Origin: Lichenicoccus sp964247695
GTDB lineage: Bacteria > Pseudomonadota > Alphaproteobacteria > Acetobacterales > Acetobacteraceae
NCBI GenBank assembly: GCA_964247695.1
Contig: CAXTVI010000001.1
Span: 124,001-188,000 of the forward strand
Length of the DNA: 64,000 bases
Reading direction: 5' to 3'
The notes below the pieces were generated by a model, which saw only the letters and a list, made by a program, of their open reading frames with translations, had not been told where the DNA came from and made no database searches. Of this stretch, positions 8,382-16,537 are shown piece by piece. The number at the start of each line of letters is the position of its first letter. Position 1 is the first letter of the stretch. Both the position numbers and the translations under genes were made by a program.

Positions 8382-10399
8382 GGCAGCGGGCCGGGCGAGG
8401 CCATCGCGATGCGCCCGGCCTGCACCGCGTGCGTCCGGCTGCGATACACCGCCTGGCTCTCCAGGACGCGCTGCACGTAGTTGCGCGTCTCCGCGAACGG
8501 GATCTGCTCGATCCAGTCGATGGTGGCCTCCGAGGTCGCAGAGCCGTCCGCCACCGGCTGGGTGGCGGCAATCCATTGCTGTGTCCGGTTCGGGCCGGCA
8601 TTGTAGGCGGCGATCGCATAAGGCTCGATGCCGCCGAAGCGCTGCAGGAGCGTCGACAGGTAGGTGGTTCCGGTCTGCATGTTCAGCCGCGGATCCCCCA
8701 GTTCAGCGGTGCCGACGCCACCCAGGGAGACCGTACGCGCGGTCGCCGGCATGAGCTGCATCAATCCGATGGCACCCGCCGGGCTGACGATGCCGGGGTC
8801 GAAGCTGCTCTCCTGGCGCATCACGGCAAGCGCCAGCCCAGGCGGGAGGACAGGCGATGCCGGAGGCGCGAACGGCATGGGCCAGCCGGATCCCGCCAGC
8901 ACCAGCCCCTGCCGCCCGGCCGATCGCGCGATCGCCACCGCGACGTCCGGCAGCCCGAGCCGGATCGCGTAGCCGGCGCCGAGCGCGTGGCCGGTATCGC
9001 TCGTCGTGATCTGGTCGAGGCGCAGCAGGAACAGCCTGGCATGGCGGGAGTCGCGGCAGGCGACCAGGAAGGCCGCCGCCCGCGCCAGCTCCTGGCCGGC
9101 ATAGGCCACCGCGTCGTCGCTGCTCCAGGCCGGGTCGTGCAGCGCGGCGAGCGCCGCGGGCAGCGCCTCCGCCGGACCGGTTCTGGCCATGGCAGCCTGG
9201 CCGTAGAAGCTGGTCGGATGCCGGGACGCGGCAGCGTAGGCGGTGCCGGCATCGGCCAACCGGCCCGCCGCCTCCAGGGCGCGTCCGAGCCAGTAGAAGC
9301 CGCGGCTGGTGGTGATGACCGACCGCGAGCCGGTCAGCTCCGCGAAGCGGGCGGTCGCCGCCGCCGGATCGTGCAGTCTGCGCAGCTCGATCCAGCCGGC
9401 GAGGAAATCCTGGTCGAGCGTGGTCGCCGGCGTGTCCTCGATGCGGTCATCGACGAGAGAAAGCGCATCGACATCGCGATGCGCCGCCAGCAGGTCGCGC
9501 GCCAACGCCTCGCGCTCGTTCCAGTAGGCGGCCCGTCGCGCCGGCGGGGCCGACTGCTCAGCCGCCGGCGCGCGGTCGCGCCACACGGCGAGGTCGGCAT
9601 CGTCCTGGTCGTGGCGTCGCAACCAGCGGGCAAGGTCGAGCACCAGCGCCGGATCGCCGGCCGCCGCCCCGTGCAGGGACGCAGCCAGCCCCGCACCGCC
9701 GGCCTCGCCACGGCGCAGCGCCAGCCGGGCGAGGGCGAGCGGCCGCAGGGTTGCGGGCAGTCGGGCAACCTGACGCTGCGCCGCGGCCAGCGCTCCGGAC
9801 CATTCCTGGCGATCGAAGCGCTGCCACTGCTCGTCGAGAGTGGGGACCGGCCCGAACAGGCGCAGGAACATGGCTTCCTGCCCCGGGTCGTCGAGGCCCT
9901 CGACCCAGTCCGCCCGGGCCGCGGCCACCACGGACGCCGGCAGGTTGGCGAGCACGGCCGGCATTGTCTGGGAACCGGCGCGCGCCGCCGGTGGAAGCGT
10001 GGTCGAAGGACCGCCGATGGCGAGCGCGCAGCGTAGCAGGGTGGCCGGGATCATCGGCCGGTGGGCGCCGCACACAGCGCGGGCGACGGCGTCGTCGGGC
10101 TCAGCCGCCAGGGCGTCCTGCAGCCGCTGGCCGAGCACCGCACGACCCGGCCAGTCTGGATGGGCATGCAGGAAGCCGTCGATCTCGGCGGCGCTGCCGC
10201 CATTGGGGAGTTGCAGCCGAAGCCAGGTGGCGACCGCCGCGTCGACGGGATCCGCAGATGCCGCGGCCTCGGCCTGCGCCAGCTGCACGGTGGCAGCCTG
10301 CGGCCCGGGTGGCAGGGCTGGTCCCGACTCCGACAGCGCACCGTGCACCGCGCACGCCGCAAGCAGGCAGGCGAGGCCGGCCATCAGGAGGGTGCGCAA
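8378..10399 (-). CDS. slt: soluble lytic murein transglycosylase-like lipoprotein
   Basis: The protein cleaves the glycan strand of peptidoglycan to form anhydro-muropeptides. The first residues (MRTLLMAGLACLLAAC from TTG 10399) form a lipoprotein signal with lipobox LAAC. A long alpha-helical region of repeats follows. The C-terminal catalytic domain has the Glu of MRQESSFDP, the SPAGAIGLMQLMPATA motif, GTTYLSTLLQRFGG and YAIAAYNAGPNR. Length is 673 residues, as in the Slt70 group. ATG 10384 is an alternative start but leaves no basic residue before the hydrophobic stretch. The open frame runs on to 12103 only because the opposite strand (dapA, smpB) is GC-rich. It diverges from dapA. Confidence 0.88.
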   Translation of the reverse strand: MRTLLMAGLACLLAACAVHGALSESGPALPPGPQAATVQLAQAEAAASADPVDAAVATWLRLQLPNGGSAAEIDGFLHAHPDWPGRAVLGQRLQDALAAEPDDAVARAVCGAHRPMIPATLLRCALAIGGPSTTLPPAARAGSQTMPAVLANLPASVVAAARADWVEGLDDPGQEAMFLRLFGPVPTLDEQWQRFDRQEWSGALAAAQRQVARLPATLRPLALARLALRRGEAGGAGLAASLHGAAAGDPALVLDLARWLRRHDQDDADLAVWRDRAPAAEQSAPPARRAAYWNEREALARDLLAAHRDVDALSLVDDRIEDTPATTLDQDFLAGWIELRRLHDPAAATARFAELTGSRSVITTSRGFYWLGRALEAAGRLADAGTAYAAASRHPTSFYGQAAMARTGPAEALPAALAALHDPAWSSDDAVAYAGQELARAAAFLVACRDSRHARLFLLRLDQITTSDTGHALGAGYAIRLGLPDVAVAIARSAGRQGLVLAGSGWPMPFAPPASPVLPPGLALAVMRQESSFDPGIVSPAGAIGLMQLMPATARTVSLGGVGTAELGDPRLNMQTGTTYLSTLLQRFGGIEPYAIAAYNAGPNRTQQWIAATQPVADGSATSEATIDWIEQIPFAETRNYVQRVLESQAVYRSRTHAVQAGRIAMASPGPLP

Positions 10400-10573
10400 G
10401 ACTGGTCGCCCAAGAGTGGTCGCATGGATGCGAAAGGGTGGTCCCGGACCTGCGACCGGTGCAAGTTCCAAGAATGCGGCGGCCACCGGGCGTTCCAATC
10501 CTGGCTGCGCTGCTCTAGTGTCCGCCGCCGCCGCGCTTGCACGAAGCGACTGCGCCGCCGCCTGGAGAGTGCC

Positions 10574-11452
10574 ATGTTCGAGGGGTCGATCACCGCCCTG
10601 ATCACGCCCATGCGGCCCGACGGCAGCCTCGACGAGCCGGCCTTCGAGGCGCTGGTCGACTGGCAGGTCGCGCAGGGCACCAGCGCCGTGGTCCCATGCG
10701 GCACCACCGGCGAGAGCCCGACCCTGACGCATGCGGAGCACCGCCGCCTGATCGACATGGCGGTGTCGGCGGCCGGCGGCCGGGTGCCGGTGCTGGCCGG
10801 CACCGGATCGAACAGCACGGCGGAGGCGATCGAGACTACCCGGCATGCCAGGCGCGCCGGCGTCGCCGGCGCTTTGATTGTGACGCCGTACTACAACAAG
10901 CCGACGCAGGAGGGGCTGTACCTGCACTTCCTGGCGATCGCGGATGCGGTCGACCTGCCGATCGTGATCTACAACATTCCTGGACGCAGCGTGATCGACC
11001 TGGGCGTCGAAACGATGGCGCGCCTGGCCCGGCACCCCAACATCATCGGCGTGAAGGACAGCACCGCCAACCTGCTGCGTCCGCTGCAGATGCGCGCCGC
11101 CGCCGGCCACGGCTTCGTGCAATTGTCCGGGGAGGACGGCACCGCGCTCGCGTTCCTGGCGTCGGGCGGAGTCGGCTGCATCAGCGTCACCGCCAACGTG
11201 GCGCCGCGCGCCTGCGCCGACATGCAGGCAGCCTGGAAGGCGGGCGACCTCAAGGGGGCGATGGCGATCCAGGACCGGCTGCTCGTGCTGCACGACGCGC
11301 TGTTCGTCGAGAGCAATCCGGTGCCGGCGAAATATGCGGCGAGCCTGCTGGGCCGTTGCGGCGAGACCTGCCGCCTGCCGCTGGCGCCACTGTCCGACAG
11401 CAGCCGCGCCCGGGTGCGCGGCGCCGTCGAGGCCGTTGGCCTGATCGCCTGA
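10574..11452 (+). CDS. dapA: 4-hydroxy-tetrahydrodipicolinate synthase
   Basis: DapA condenses pyruvate with aspartate semialdehyde in lysine and diaminopimelate synthesis. GTTGESPTL (substrate loop), the YYNKPTQEGLY segment with the catalytic Tyr, YNIPGRS, and the Schiff-base Lys in IIGVKDST are all visible. ATG 10574 follows TGGAGAG and gives 292 residues. The in-frame extension to 10061 lies over the divergent transglycosylase gene and is not coding. The 174-base gap to that gene should hold both promoters, but I could not pick convincing boxes. It is followed nine bases later by smpB. Confidence 0.95.
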   Translation: MFEGSITALITPMRPDGSLDEPAFEALVDWQVAQGTSAVVPCGTTGESPTLTHAEHRRLIDMAVSAAGGRVPVLAGTGSNSTAEAIETTRHARRAGVAGALIVTPYYNKPTQEGLYLHFLAIADAVDLPIVIYNIPGRSVIDLGVETMARLARHPNIIGVKDSTANLLRPLQMRAAAGHGFVQLSGEDGTALAFLASGGVGCISVTANVAPRACADMQAAWKAGDLKGAMAIQDRLLVLHDALFVESNPVPAKYAASLLGRCGETCRLPLAPLSDSSRARVRGAVEAVGLIA

Positions 11453-11461
11453 GGCGCCGCA

Positions 11462-11944
11462 ATGGCCGAGAAGCGCAAGAGCGGGCTGATCTCGCACGGC
11501 ATGGCGGCACAGAACCGCAAGGCGCGCTACGACTACACGATCAAGGAGACGGTCGAGGCCGGCATCGTGCTCAAGGGACCGGAGGTGAAGAGCCTGCGGC
11601 TCGGGCGCGCGACCCTGACCGAGGCGTTCGCCGGCGAGCGCGACGGAGAGGTCTGGCTGTTCAACTGCTACATCCCGGAATACCAGGGCGGCGTGCTGTC
11701 GCGCTTCGAGCCGCGGGCGCCGCGCAAGCTGCTGATGCACCACAAGCAGATCGACAAGATGCTGGGTGCCGTGGCGCGCGACGGGCAGACGCTGATCCCG
11801 CTCGACATCCATTTCAATGAGCGCGGCGTAGCCAAGGTGCTGCTGGGTCTGGCCGAGGGCCGCAAGAAGGCGGACAAGCGCCAGGCGGTCGCGGCGCGGG
11901 ACTGGCAGCGCGACAAGGCGCGGCTGATGCGCGCGCGCGGGTGA
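11462..11944 (+). CDS. smpB: SsrA-binding protein SmpB
   Basis: SmpB carries tmRNA to stalled ribosomes for trans-translation. The N-terminus includes AQNRKARYDYTIKETVEAG, followed by the GPEVKSLRLGRA tmRNA-binding segment and the basic tail RKKADKRQAVAARDWQRDKARLMR, which folds into the mRNA channel. Length is 160 residues. The gene is close behind dapA, a common order in alphaproteobacteria. No tmRNA gene was seen in this window. Confidence 0.95.
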   Translation: MAEKRKSGLISHGMAAQNRKARYDYTIKETVEAGIVLKGPEVKSLRLGRATLTEAFAGERDGEVWLFNCYIPEYQGGVLSRFEPRAPRKLLMHHKQIDKMLGAVARDGQTLIPLDIHFNERGVAKVLLGLAEGRKKADKRQAVAARDWQRDKARLMRARG

Positions 11945-12003
11945 CGTAACCTTCGCCGCACCGGCGGCGTAGTGATCGTGCAATGACGAGGATGCGTCGA
12001 ACG

Positions 12004-12624
12004 ATGAGAAAGATACTGACACGTGCGGCACTGGGCGCCGTGGCACTCGCGACAGTGACGACGCTCGCACCGGCCGCACGCGCGGATGCCGGGCCGCCGC
12101 CACGCACCCGCGGCGTGATCACCGCGATGACCGACACCGCCGTCACGATCAAGACCCGCTTCGGCGGTCCGGTGACGCTGAAGATCACCCCCGACACCGG
12201 CTATGTCGGCGCCACCAAGGCCTCGCTCGCCGAGGCGAAGCAGGGGCGCTTCATCGGCGTCGCGGCCAATCCCGGCCCCGGCGGCACGCTGGTGGCGCGC
12301 GAGGTCACCATCTTCCCCGAGAGCATGCGCGGCGCCGGCGAGGGTCACTATGGCTGGGACCTGGGCCGCCAGGGATCGATGACCAACGGCACCATCGGCA
12401 CCGTGTCCGGTTCGAGCGGCCGGACGATGACGGTCGACTACAAGGGCGGCAAGAAGGCGATGACGGTCCCCGAGGACGCGCCGGTGGTCGATCTGGAAGC
12501 CGGCGACAAAAGCCTGCTGAAGGCCGGCGCGCATGTGGTGGCGTTCGGGCCGAAGAACGCGGATGGCAGCGTCGATGCGAAGCGCATCGTGGTCGGAGAA
12601 GACGGTGCCGTTCCTCCCATGTGA
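12004..12624 (+). CDS. exported protein of unknown function
   Basis: I do not recognise a characterised family; the fold may resemble small exported beta proteins of the DUF5666 type. A signal peptide (MRKILTRAALGAVALATVTT, cut after ARA) is followed by about 175 residues with two similar halves: GVITAMTDTAVTIKTRFGG near the start and GTIGTVSGSSGRTMTVDYKGG in the middle. ATG 12004 was preferred over in-frame ATGs at 11983 and 11992 because GAGGA lies 11 bases before it. It lies just upstream of a cytochrome b561 and a molybdopterin oxidoreductase with gaps of 18 and 0 bases, so a periplasmic role with that redox pair is possible but unproven. Confidence 0.7.
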   Translation: MRKILTRAALGAVALATVTTLAPAARADAGPPPRTRGVITAMTDTAVTIKTRFGGPVTLKITPDTGYVGATKASLAEAKQGRFIGVAANPGPGGTLVAREVTIFPESMRGAGEGHYGWDLGRQGSMTNGTIGTVSGSSGRTMTVDYKGGKKAMTVPEDAPVVDLEAGDKSLLKAGAHVVAFGPKNADGSVDAKRIVVGEDGAVPPM

Positions 12625-12642
12625 TCGGCCCGGGTGCCGGCG

Positions 12643-13299
12643 ATGAGTTCGTCGCTGGCGACTCCGCGCAAGGCAATCGTGGTGCACCCGCTGGTGGTGC
12701 GCCTGACGCACTGGGTGAATGCATTTGCCCTGGGCTGCATGGTGGCGAGTGGCTGGCAGATCTACAACGCCTCGCCGCTGCTGCCCTTCAGCTTCCCGGC
12801 CTGGGCCACACTGGGCGGCTGGCTCGGCGGCGCCATCGCGTGGCATCTCGCCGCGATGTGGCTGCTGGTCGGCAATGCGCTTGTCTACTTCGCCTACGGG
12901 CTGTTCGGCCGGCACTTCCGGCGCACCCTGCTGCCGGTCACGCCGGCCGGCGTGCTGCGCGACCTCAGGCGCGCGGTGCGCTTCAGCCTGCCGCACGAGC
13001 TTGGTGTCTACAACGCGGTGCAGCGGCTGCTCTACCTGGTGTCGCTGCTGCTGGGCGTGCTGGCCGTGCTGTCCGGGCTTGCCCTGTGGAAGCCGGTGCA
13101 GCTCCAGGTGCTGGACGACCTGGTCGGCGGCTATCCGGTGGTCCGCTGGATCCATTTCGGCGCCATGGCCGGGCTGGTCGGGTTCTTCGTCATCCATATC
13201 GCGCTGGTCGTCCTGGTGCCGCGCACGCTGCCGTCGATGATCACCGGCCGGGGTCGTCCAGTCGAGGAGGGTCGTCCTGTGGTGGAGGCCGGCCCGTGA
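12643..13299 (+). CDS. cytochrome b561-type membrane subunit
   Basis: The 218-residue protein has four hydrophobic segments and histidines where diheme b-type cytochromes place them: HPLVVRLTHWVNAF in segment one, AWHLAAMWLL in segment two, and RWIHFGAMAG plus FFVIHIALVV towards the end. Such subunits pass electrons between quinone and a periplasmic oxidoreductase. The next gene, a molybdopterin enzyme with a Tat-like leader, overlaps this stop by GTGA, so the two are probably made together. ATG 12643 is taken as start; GTG 12634 is possible. Confidence 0.85.
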   Translation: MSSSLATPRKAIVVHPLVVRLTHWVNAFALGCMVASGWQIYNASPLLPFSFPAWATLGGWLGGAIAWHLAAMWLLVGNALVYFAYGLFGRHFRRTLLPVTPAGVLRDLRRAVRFSLPHELGVYNAVQRLLYLVSLLLGVLAVLSGLALWKPVQLQVLDDLVGGYPVVRWIHFGAMAGLVGFFVIHIALVVLVPRTLPSMITGRGRPVEEGRPVVEAGP

Positions 13300-14027
13300 G
13301 CAAGCCGCCGGAGATCTCGAACCGGTCGCGGCGCCTGCTGCTGCGCTCGGGGCTGTCGCTCGGTGCGCTCAGCATGCTCAGCGGCTGCAACCTCGCCGAC
13401 GGCGATGCCGTCGACCGCGTGCTATGGGCGATGTCGCGCTTCAACGACCGCATCCAGGGGCTGCTGTTCAGCCGGACGCGGCTGGCGCCGGTCTATGCCG
13501 CCTCGAAACTGACCCGGCCGTTCCCGTTCAACGCCTACTACCCGATCGACAACGTGCCCGAGATCGACCTCGACAGCTGGCGCCTCGAGGTGTCCGGGCT
13601 GGTCGCCGACAAGACCCCCTGGACGCTGTCGCGGCTGCGCGCGCTGCCGCAGGAGAGCCAGATCACCCGACTGATCTGCGTCGAGGGCTGGAGCGCCATC
13701 GGTCAGTGGCGCGGCGTGCCGATGCGGAGCTTCCTGCAGCATGTCGGGGCCGACACCACCGCGCGCTATGTCGGCTTCAAATGCGCCGACAAGTATTACT
13801 CCAGCATGGACATGGCGAGCGCGCTGCACCCGCAGACCATCCTCGCCCTCGAGACCGGGCCGGCTCTCGAGCCGCTGCCGCCGCAATTTGGCTATCCGCT
13901 GCGCATCCGCGTCCCGACCAAGCTCGGCTTCAAGAACCCCAAGCATATCGCCGCGATCTTCGTAACCAACACGTATCCCGGCGGATACTGGGAGGATCAG
14001 GGCTACAACTGGTTCAGTGGCAGCTGA
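13296..14027 (+). CDS. molybdopterin-dependent oxidoreductase (MsrP/YedY-like)
   Basis: The 243-residue protein carries a sulfite-oxidase-type molybdopterin fold. The likely molybdenum-ligand Cys is in RLICVEGWSAIGQW, and YVGFKCADKYYSSMDM and KLGFKNPKHIAAIFVTN are further family blocks. The N-terminus has a twin-arginine-like NRSRRLLLRSGLSLGA followed by LSGC, so export by Tat and lipid anchoring are both possible. The upstream cytochrome b561 resembles the MsrQ role of feeding electrons from quinone. Substrate is unknown: methionine sulfoxide repair or a small oxoanion are the obvious options. The GTG start overlaps the cytochrome stop. Confidence 0.85.
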   Translation: MSKPPEISNRSRRLLLRSGLSLGALSMLSGCNLADGDAVDRVLWAMSRFNDRIQGLLFSRTRLAPVYAASKLTRPFPFNAYYPIDNVPEIDLDSWRLEVSGLVADKTPWTLSRLRALPQESQITRLICVEGWSAIGQWRGVPMRSFLQHVGADTTARYVGFKCADKYYSSMDMASALHPQTILALETGPALEPLPPQFGYPLRIRVPTKLGFKNPKHIAAIFVTNTYPGGYWEDQGYNWFSGS

Positions 14028-14049
14028 CGCTATCGACAGGCTTTTGCCT

Positions 14050-14748
14050 TCAGGCAGGATGGTCCAGCCGGCTGCGTAGGTCGGACACCACGCTCTCGAA
14101 CATCGCGGTGGTCAGGCGGCCGGTGTTCGTGTTGTAGCGGGACACGTGGTAGCTGTCGGCCAGCAGCAGGCCGTCTGCCAGGGTCAGGATCTGGCCGTGC
14201 CGGAACCGCAGCCTGGAGATCGGGATGCCGCAGGCCGCCAGAACGGCGCTGTGCGCCAATACGCCCAGCGCTAGGACCGCGCGCAGCGGGCGGATCGTCT
14301 GGAGCTCGGATCGGAGATAGCGGTTGCAGGTGCGGACCTCGACCGGCTGCGGCAGGTTGGCCGGTGGCACGCAACGCACCGCGTTGACGATGCGGCAGTT
14401 CCTGAGCGTCATGCCGTCCGCCGGATCGGCGCCGTAGGTTCCGGTGGCGAAGCCGGCTTTGAGCAGGGTCTCGTAGAGCAGCACGCCGGCGAAATCCCCG
14501 GTGAATGGCCGCCCGGTGCGGTTTGCGCCGCGTACGCCGGGCGCCATGCCCACGACCAGCAGTTCCGCGTCGAGCGGTCCCCAGGACGGCACCGGCGCGT
14601 TCCACCAGTCCGGGTGCTCCTGCCGGTTGGCCTCGCGATAGGCGACCAGCCGCGGGCAGAGCGGGCAGTCATGCGCGGGCAGGTCCGGCTGGCCGGTTGG
14701 ATCGGCCAGCACCGCGTCGTCATCTAGCGTGGTAATCGAGGGGGTCAC
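14050..14748 (-). CDS. uracil-DNA glycosylase, family 5 (UDGb type)
   Basis: The enzyme removes uracil (and often other deaminated bases) from DNA. Motif one reads GMAPGVRGANRTGRPFTGD; a hydrophobic residue replaces the polar catalytic residue of other families, as expected for family 5. The C-terminal motif YHVSRYNTNTGRLT is also typical. Cysteines in CPLC, NAVRC and VRTCNR can hold the 4Fe-4S cluster. Length is 232 residues. The GTG start overlaps the stop of the upstream NYN-domain gene (GTGA), so both are probably made from one message. The gene converges with the molybdopterin enzyme, 22 bases away. Confidence 0.9.
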   Translation of the reverse strand: MTPSITTLDDDAVLADPTGQPDLPAHDCPLCPRLVAYREANRQEHPDWWNAPVPSWGPLDAELLVVGMAPGVRGANRTGRPFTGDFAGVLLYETLLKAGFATGTYGADPADGMTLRNCRIVNAVRCVPPANLPQPVEVRTCNRYLRSELQTIRPLRAVLALGVLAHSAVLAACGIPISRLRFRHGQILTLADGLLLADSYHVSRYNTNTGRLTTAMFESVVSDLRSRLDHPA

Positions 14749-15353
14749 AGTGGCACGGCGCTGTCTGCGACGCCCTCCGCGCTGGCGCCGGCGGCGCGCT
14801 GTGCCGGCCGCGGCCGCGGCTCGGTCTGGCGGCGGGTGAACTCGGGGGCGATCTCGGCCAGCTCGAGGAACTGGTCGGCCTGGCGGCGCAACTCGTCGCC
14901 GATCATCGGCGGAGTGCTGCGGATGGAGGAGATCACGGTGACGCGCACGCCCTGGCGCTGCACGCTCTCGACCAGGCGCCGGAAGTCCGCGTCCCCACTG
15001 AACAAGATGGCGTGATCCATTCGGGGAGCCGATTCGAGCATGTCCACGGCGAGCTCGATTTCCATGTTGCCCTTTACCCTGCGGCGGCCGCTCTGGTCGG
15101 TGAACTCGCGAGCGGTCTTGGTAACCAGGCTGTATCCGTTATAGGCGAGCCAGTCGGTCAGCGGCTTCAGCGGGGAATAGTCCTCCGTATCGAGCACGGC
15201 CGCATAGTAGTACGCGCGCACGATGTTGCTTCGTGCCTTGAAGAACGCGAGCATGCTGCGGTAATCGACGTCGAAGCCCAGGTTGCGCGACGCCGAATAG
15301 AGGTTGGCGCCGTCAATGAACAGGCAGGTTCGTTCGTCCTTGCGGAAGTCCAT
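14745..15353 (-). CDS. NYN/PIN-like domain nuclease of the LabA/DUF88 family
   Basis: The 202-residue protein has the NYN fold seen in putative RNases. The acidic residues expected for metal binding are in FIDGANLY near the N-terminus, in MEIELAVDML, and in ILFSGDADFRRLVE. A C-terminal tail rich in Arg, Pro and Ala follows from about residue 170. ATG 15353 is followed by MDFRKDERTC. The gene overlaps a family-5 uracil-DNA glycosylase by GTGA. LabA-type proteins have been linked to RNA turnover; a link to DNA repair here is inference from the pairing. Confidence 0.85.
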   Translation of the reverse strand: MDFRKDERTCLFIDGANLYSASRNLGFDVDYRSMLAFFKARSNIVRAYYYAAVLDTEDYSPLKPLTDWLAYNGYSLVTKTAREFTDQSGRRRVKGNMEIELAVDMLESAPRMDHAILFSGDADFRRLVESVQRQGVRVTVISSIRSTPPMIGDELRRQADQFLELAEIAPEFTRRQTEPRPRPAQRAAGASAEGVADSAVPL

Positions 15354-15562
15354 CTGGTTTTTGTCTCCTCCGGCATCATGAGGCAGGTCGATGAAGAAAG
15401 CGTTGCGCAGTATCCCGGATTCGCCTGCCGGCGCTCGCTTCCCGGCGGTCCCCCCGTCTCTCCTCCCGTCTCCTCGGGAGAAGCGCCCGGTGTGCCTTCA
15501 GCGCCCATAGCAGGGAACCTCGAAGACGCGGAAGGGCGGCCGCGCGTCGGGTTGCGGTCGCG

Positions 15563-16123
15563 ATGATCCTGGTCGCGATCGGGGCCAATCTCCCCGGGAT
15601 CTGGGGTGACCGGCCGATCACCGCCTGCCGGCATGCCGTGCGGGCCCTCGGCGCCCTCCCGCGGCTGCGGCTGGTGGCCGTCTCGAAATGGTACGGCAGT
15701 GCCGCGATGCCGCCGTCCGGCCAGCCGGATTACGTCAACGGAGTCGCCCGGCTTGAGCAGGTGGCGCCCGGCGAGGTCACGCCGGAGGCCCTGCTGGCGA
15801 CGCTGCACCGACTCGAGCATGCCGCCGGCCGGGTGCGCAGCGTCGCCAATGCGGCGCGCAGCCTGGACCTTGATCTCCTGGCGATGGATGGACTGGTCCG
15901 AGCGGCGCCCGATCCGGTCCTGCCGCATCCGCGCCTGGCGGACCGGCTTTTCGTGCTCCAACCGTTGCATGACGTCTGCCCGGACTGGACCCATCCGCGC
16001 GACGGCCGATCGGTCGGCGCCATGCTGGCGGCGCTTGGTCAAGGTGCCGGGCAGCAGGTGGTCGGGCGGAATGGTTGCACCGGACCGTCCGCGCCACTAC
16101 TATGGAATATTCCACAAAGATGA
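15563..16123 (+). CDS. folK: 2-amino-4-hydroxy-6-hydroxymethyldihydropteridine pyrophosphokinase
   Basis: FolK transfers pyrophosphate from ATP to 6-hydroxymethyl-dihydropterin in folate synthesis. It starts with AIGANLPG, has PDYVNGVARLE, the SLDLDLLAMDG aspartate pair, and LPHPRLADRLFVLQPL. The last residues after RSVGAML look unconserved. The coding region ends inside the probable rpoZ promoter, whose -35 and -10 boxes lie over its 3' end. Divergent from the NYN gene; the 209-base gap between them holds no feature I can support. Confidence 0.9.
   Translation: MILVAIGANLPGIWGDRPITACRHAVRALGALPRLRLVAVSKWYGSAAMPPSGQPDYVNGVARLEQVAPGEVTPEALLATLHRLEHAAGRVRSVANAARSLDLDLLAMDGLVRAAPDPVLPHPRLADRLFVLQPLHDVCPDWTHPRDGRSVGAMLAALGQGAGQQVVGRNGCTGPSAPLLWNIPQR
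16075..16103 (+). promoter_or_regulatory. sigma-70-type promoter for rpoZ-relA
   Basis: TTGCAC (16075-16080), a 17-base spacer and TACTAT (16098-16103) form a good housekeeping promoter inside the 3' end of folK. The -10 box runs into a perfect 12-base palindrome TGGAATATTCCA (16103-16114) that covers the expected transcription start. The rpoZ ribosome site GGAGG is at 16126-16130. Confidence 0.6.
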
Positions 16124-16138
16124 GCGGAGGTTGGCCGC

Positions 16139-16537
16139 ATGGCGCGTGTCACCGTCGAAGACTGCGTTGAGAAGATCCCGAACCGCTTCGAGCTGGTTCT
16201 GCTGGCGGCGCAGCGCGCGCGCAACCTGAGCCGCGGCGAGGAGATGACCATCGACCGCGACAACGACAAGAACCCGGTCGTGGCGCTGCGCGAGATCGCC
16301 GAGGAGACCATCTCGCTGGCCCGGCTGCACCAGGACCTGGTGAAGTCGCTGGCGCGCGCGCCGGAGCCCGAGCCCGCCGACGAGGAGGTGCTGGACCTGA
16401 TCCCGACCGACCAGAACATCTTCGGGCTGCAGGACGTCTCCGCCGAGGAAGAAGCCGGCGCCATGGGTACCGAGCTGTCCCCGGAGGAGCTTGAGGCCGC
16501 GATCGAGGCAGAACTCGGCGGCCGTTCGCGCCGATAG
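16139..16537 (+). CDS. rpoZ: RNA polymerase omega subunit
   Basis: Omega helps assemble the beta-prime subunit and takes part in ppGpp binding. The conserved start MARVTVEDCVEKIPNRFELV is followed by LAAQRARNL, NPVVALREIAEE and an acidic tail. Length is 132 residues, longer than the E. coli protein because of the acidic C-terminal extension seen in alphaproteobacteria. GGAGG lies just upstream. The relA/spoT start codon follows its stop directly, which couples omega to the enzyme that makes its ligand. Confidence 0.95.
   Translation: MARVTVEDCVEKIPNRFELVLLAAQRARNLSRGEEMTIDRDNDKNPVVALREIAEETISLARLHQDLVKSLARAPEPEPADEEVLDLIPTDQNIFGLQDVSAEEEAGAMGTELSPEELEAAIEAELGGRSRR

Noticed and set aside
10400..12103. 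In-frame N-terminal extension of the transglycosylase opposite dapA and smpB
   Set aside because: The lipoprotein signal at 10399-10350 marks the true N-terminus, and the extension lies wholly over two clear genes on the other strand.
12621..13295. Upstream extension of the molybdopterin enzyme frame
   Set aside because: The region is the cytochrome b561 gene in another frame; the translated extension is Arg/Ala-rich shadow sequence.
15354..15562. Possible structural RNA between the NYN gene and folK
   Set aside because: I looked for 4.5S, 6S and tmRNA features and saw none; the minus-strand frame there has no coding signal I trust.
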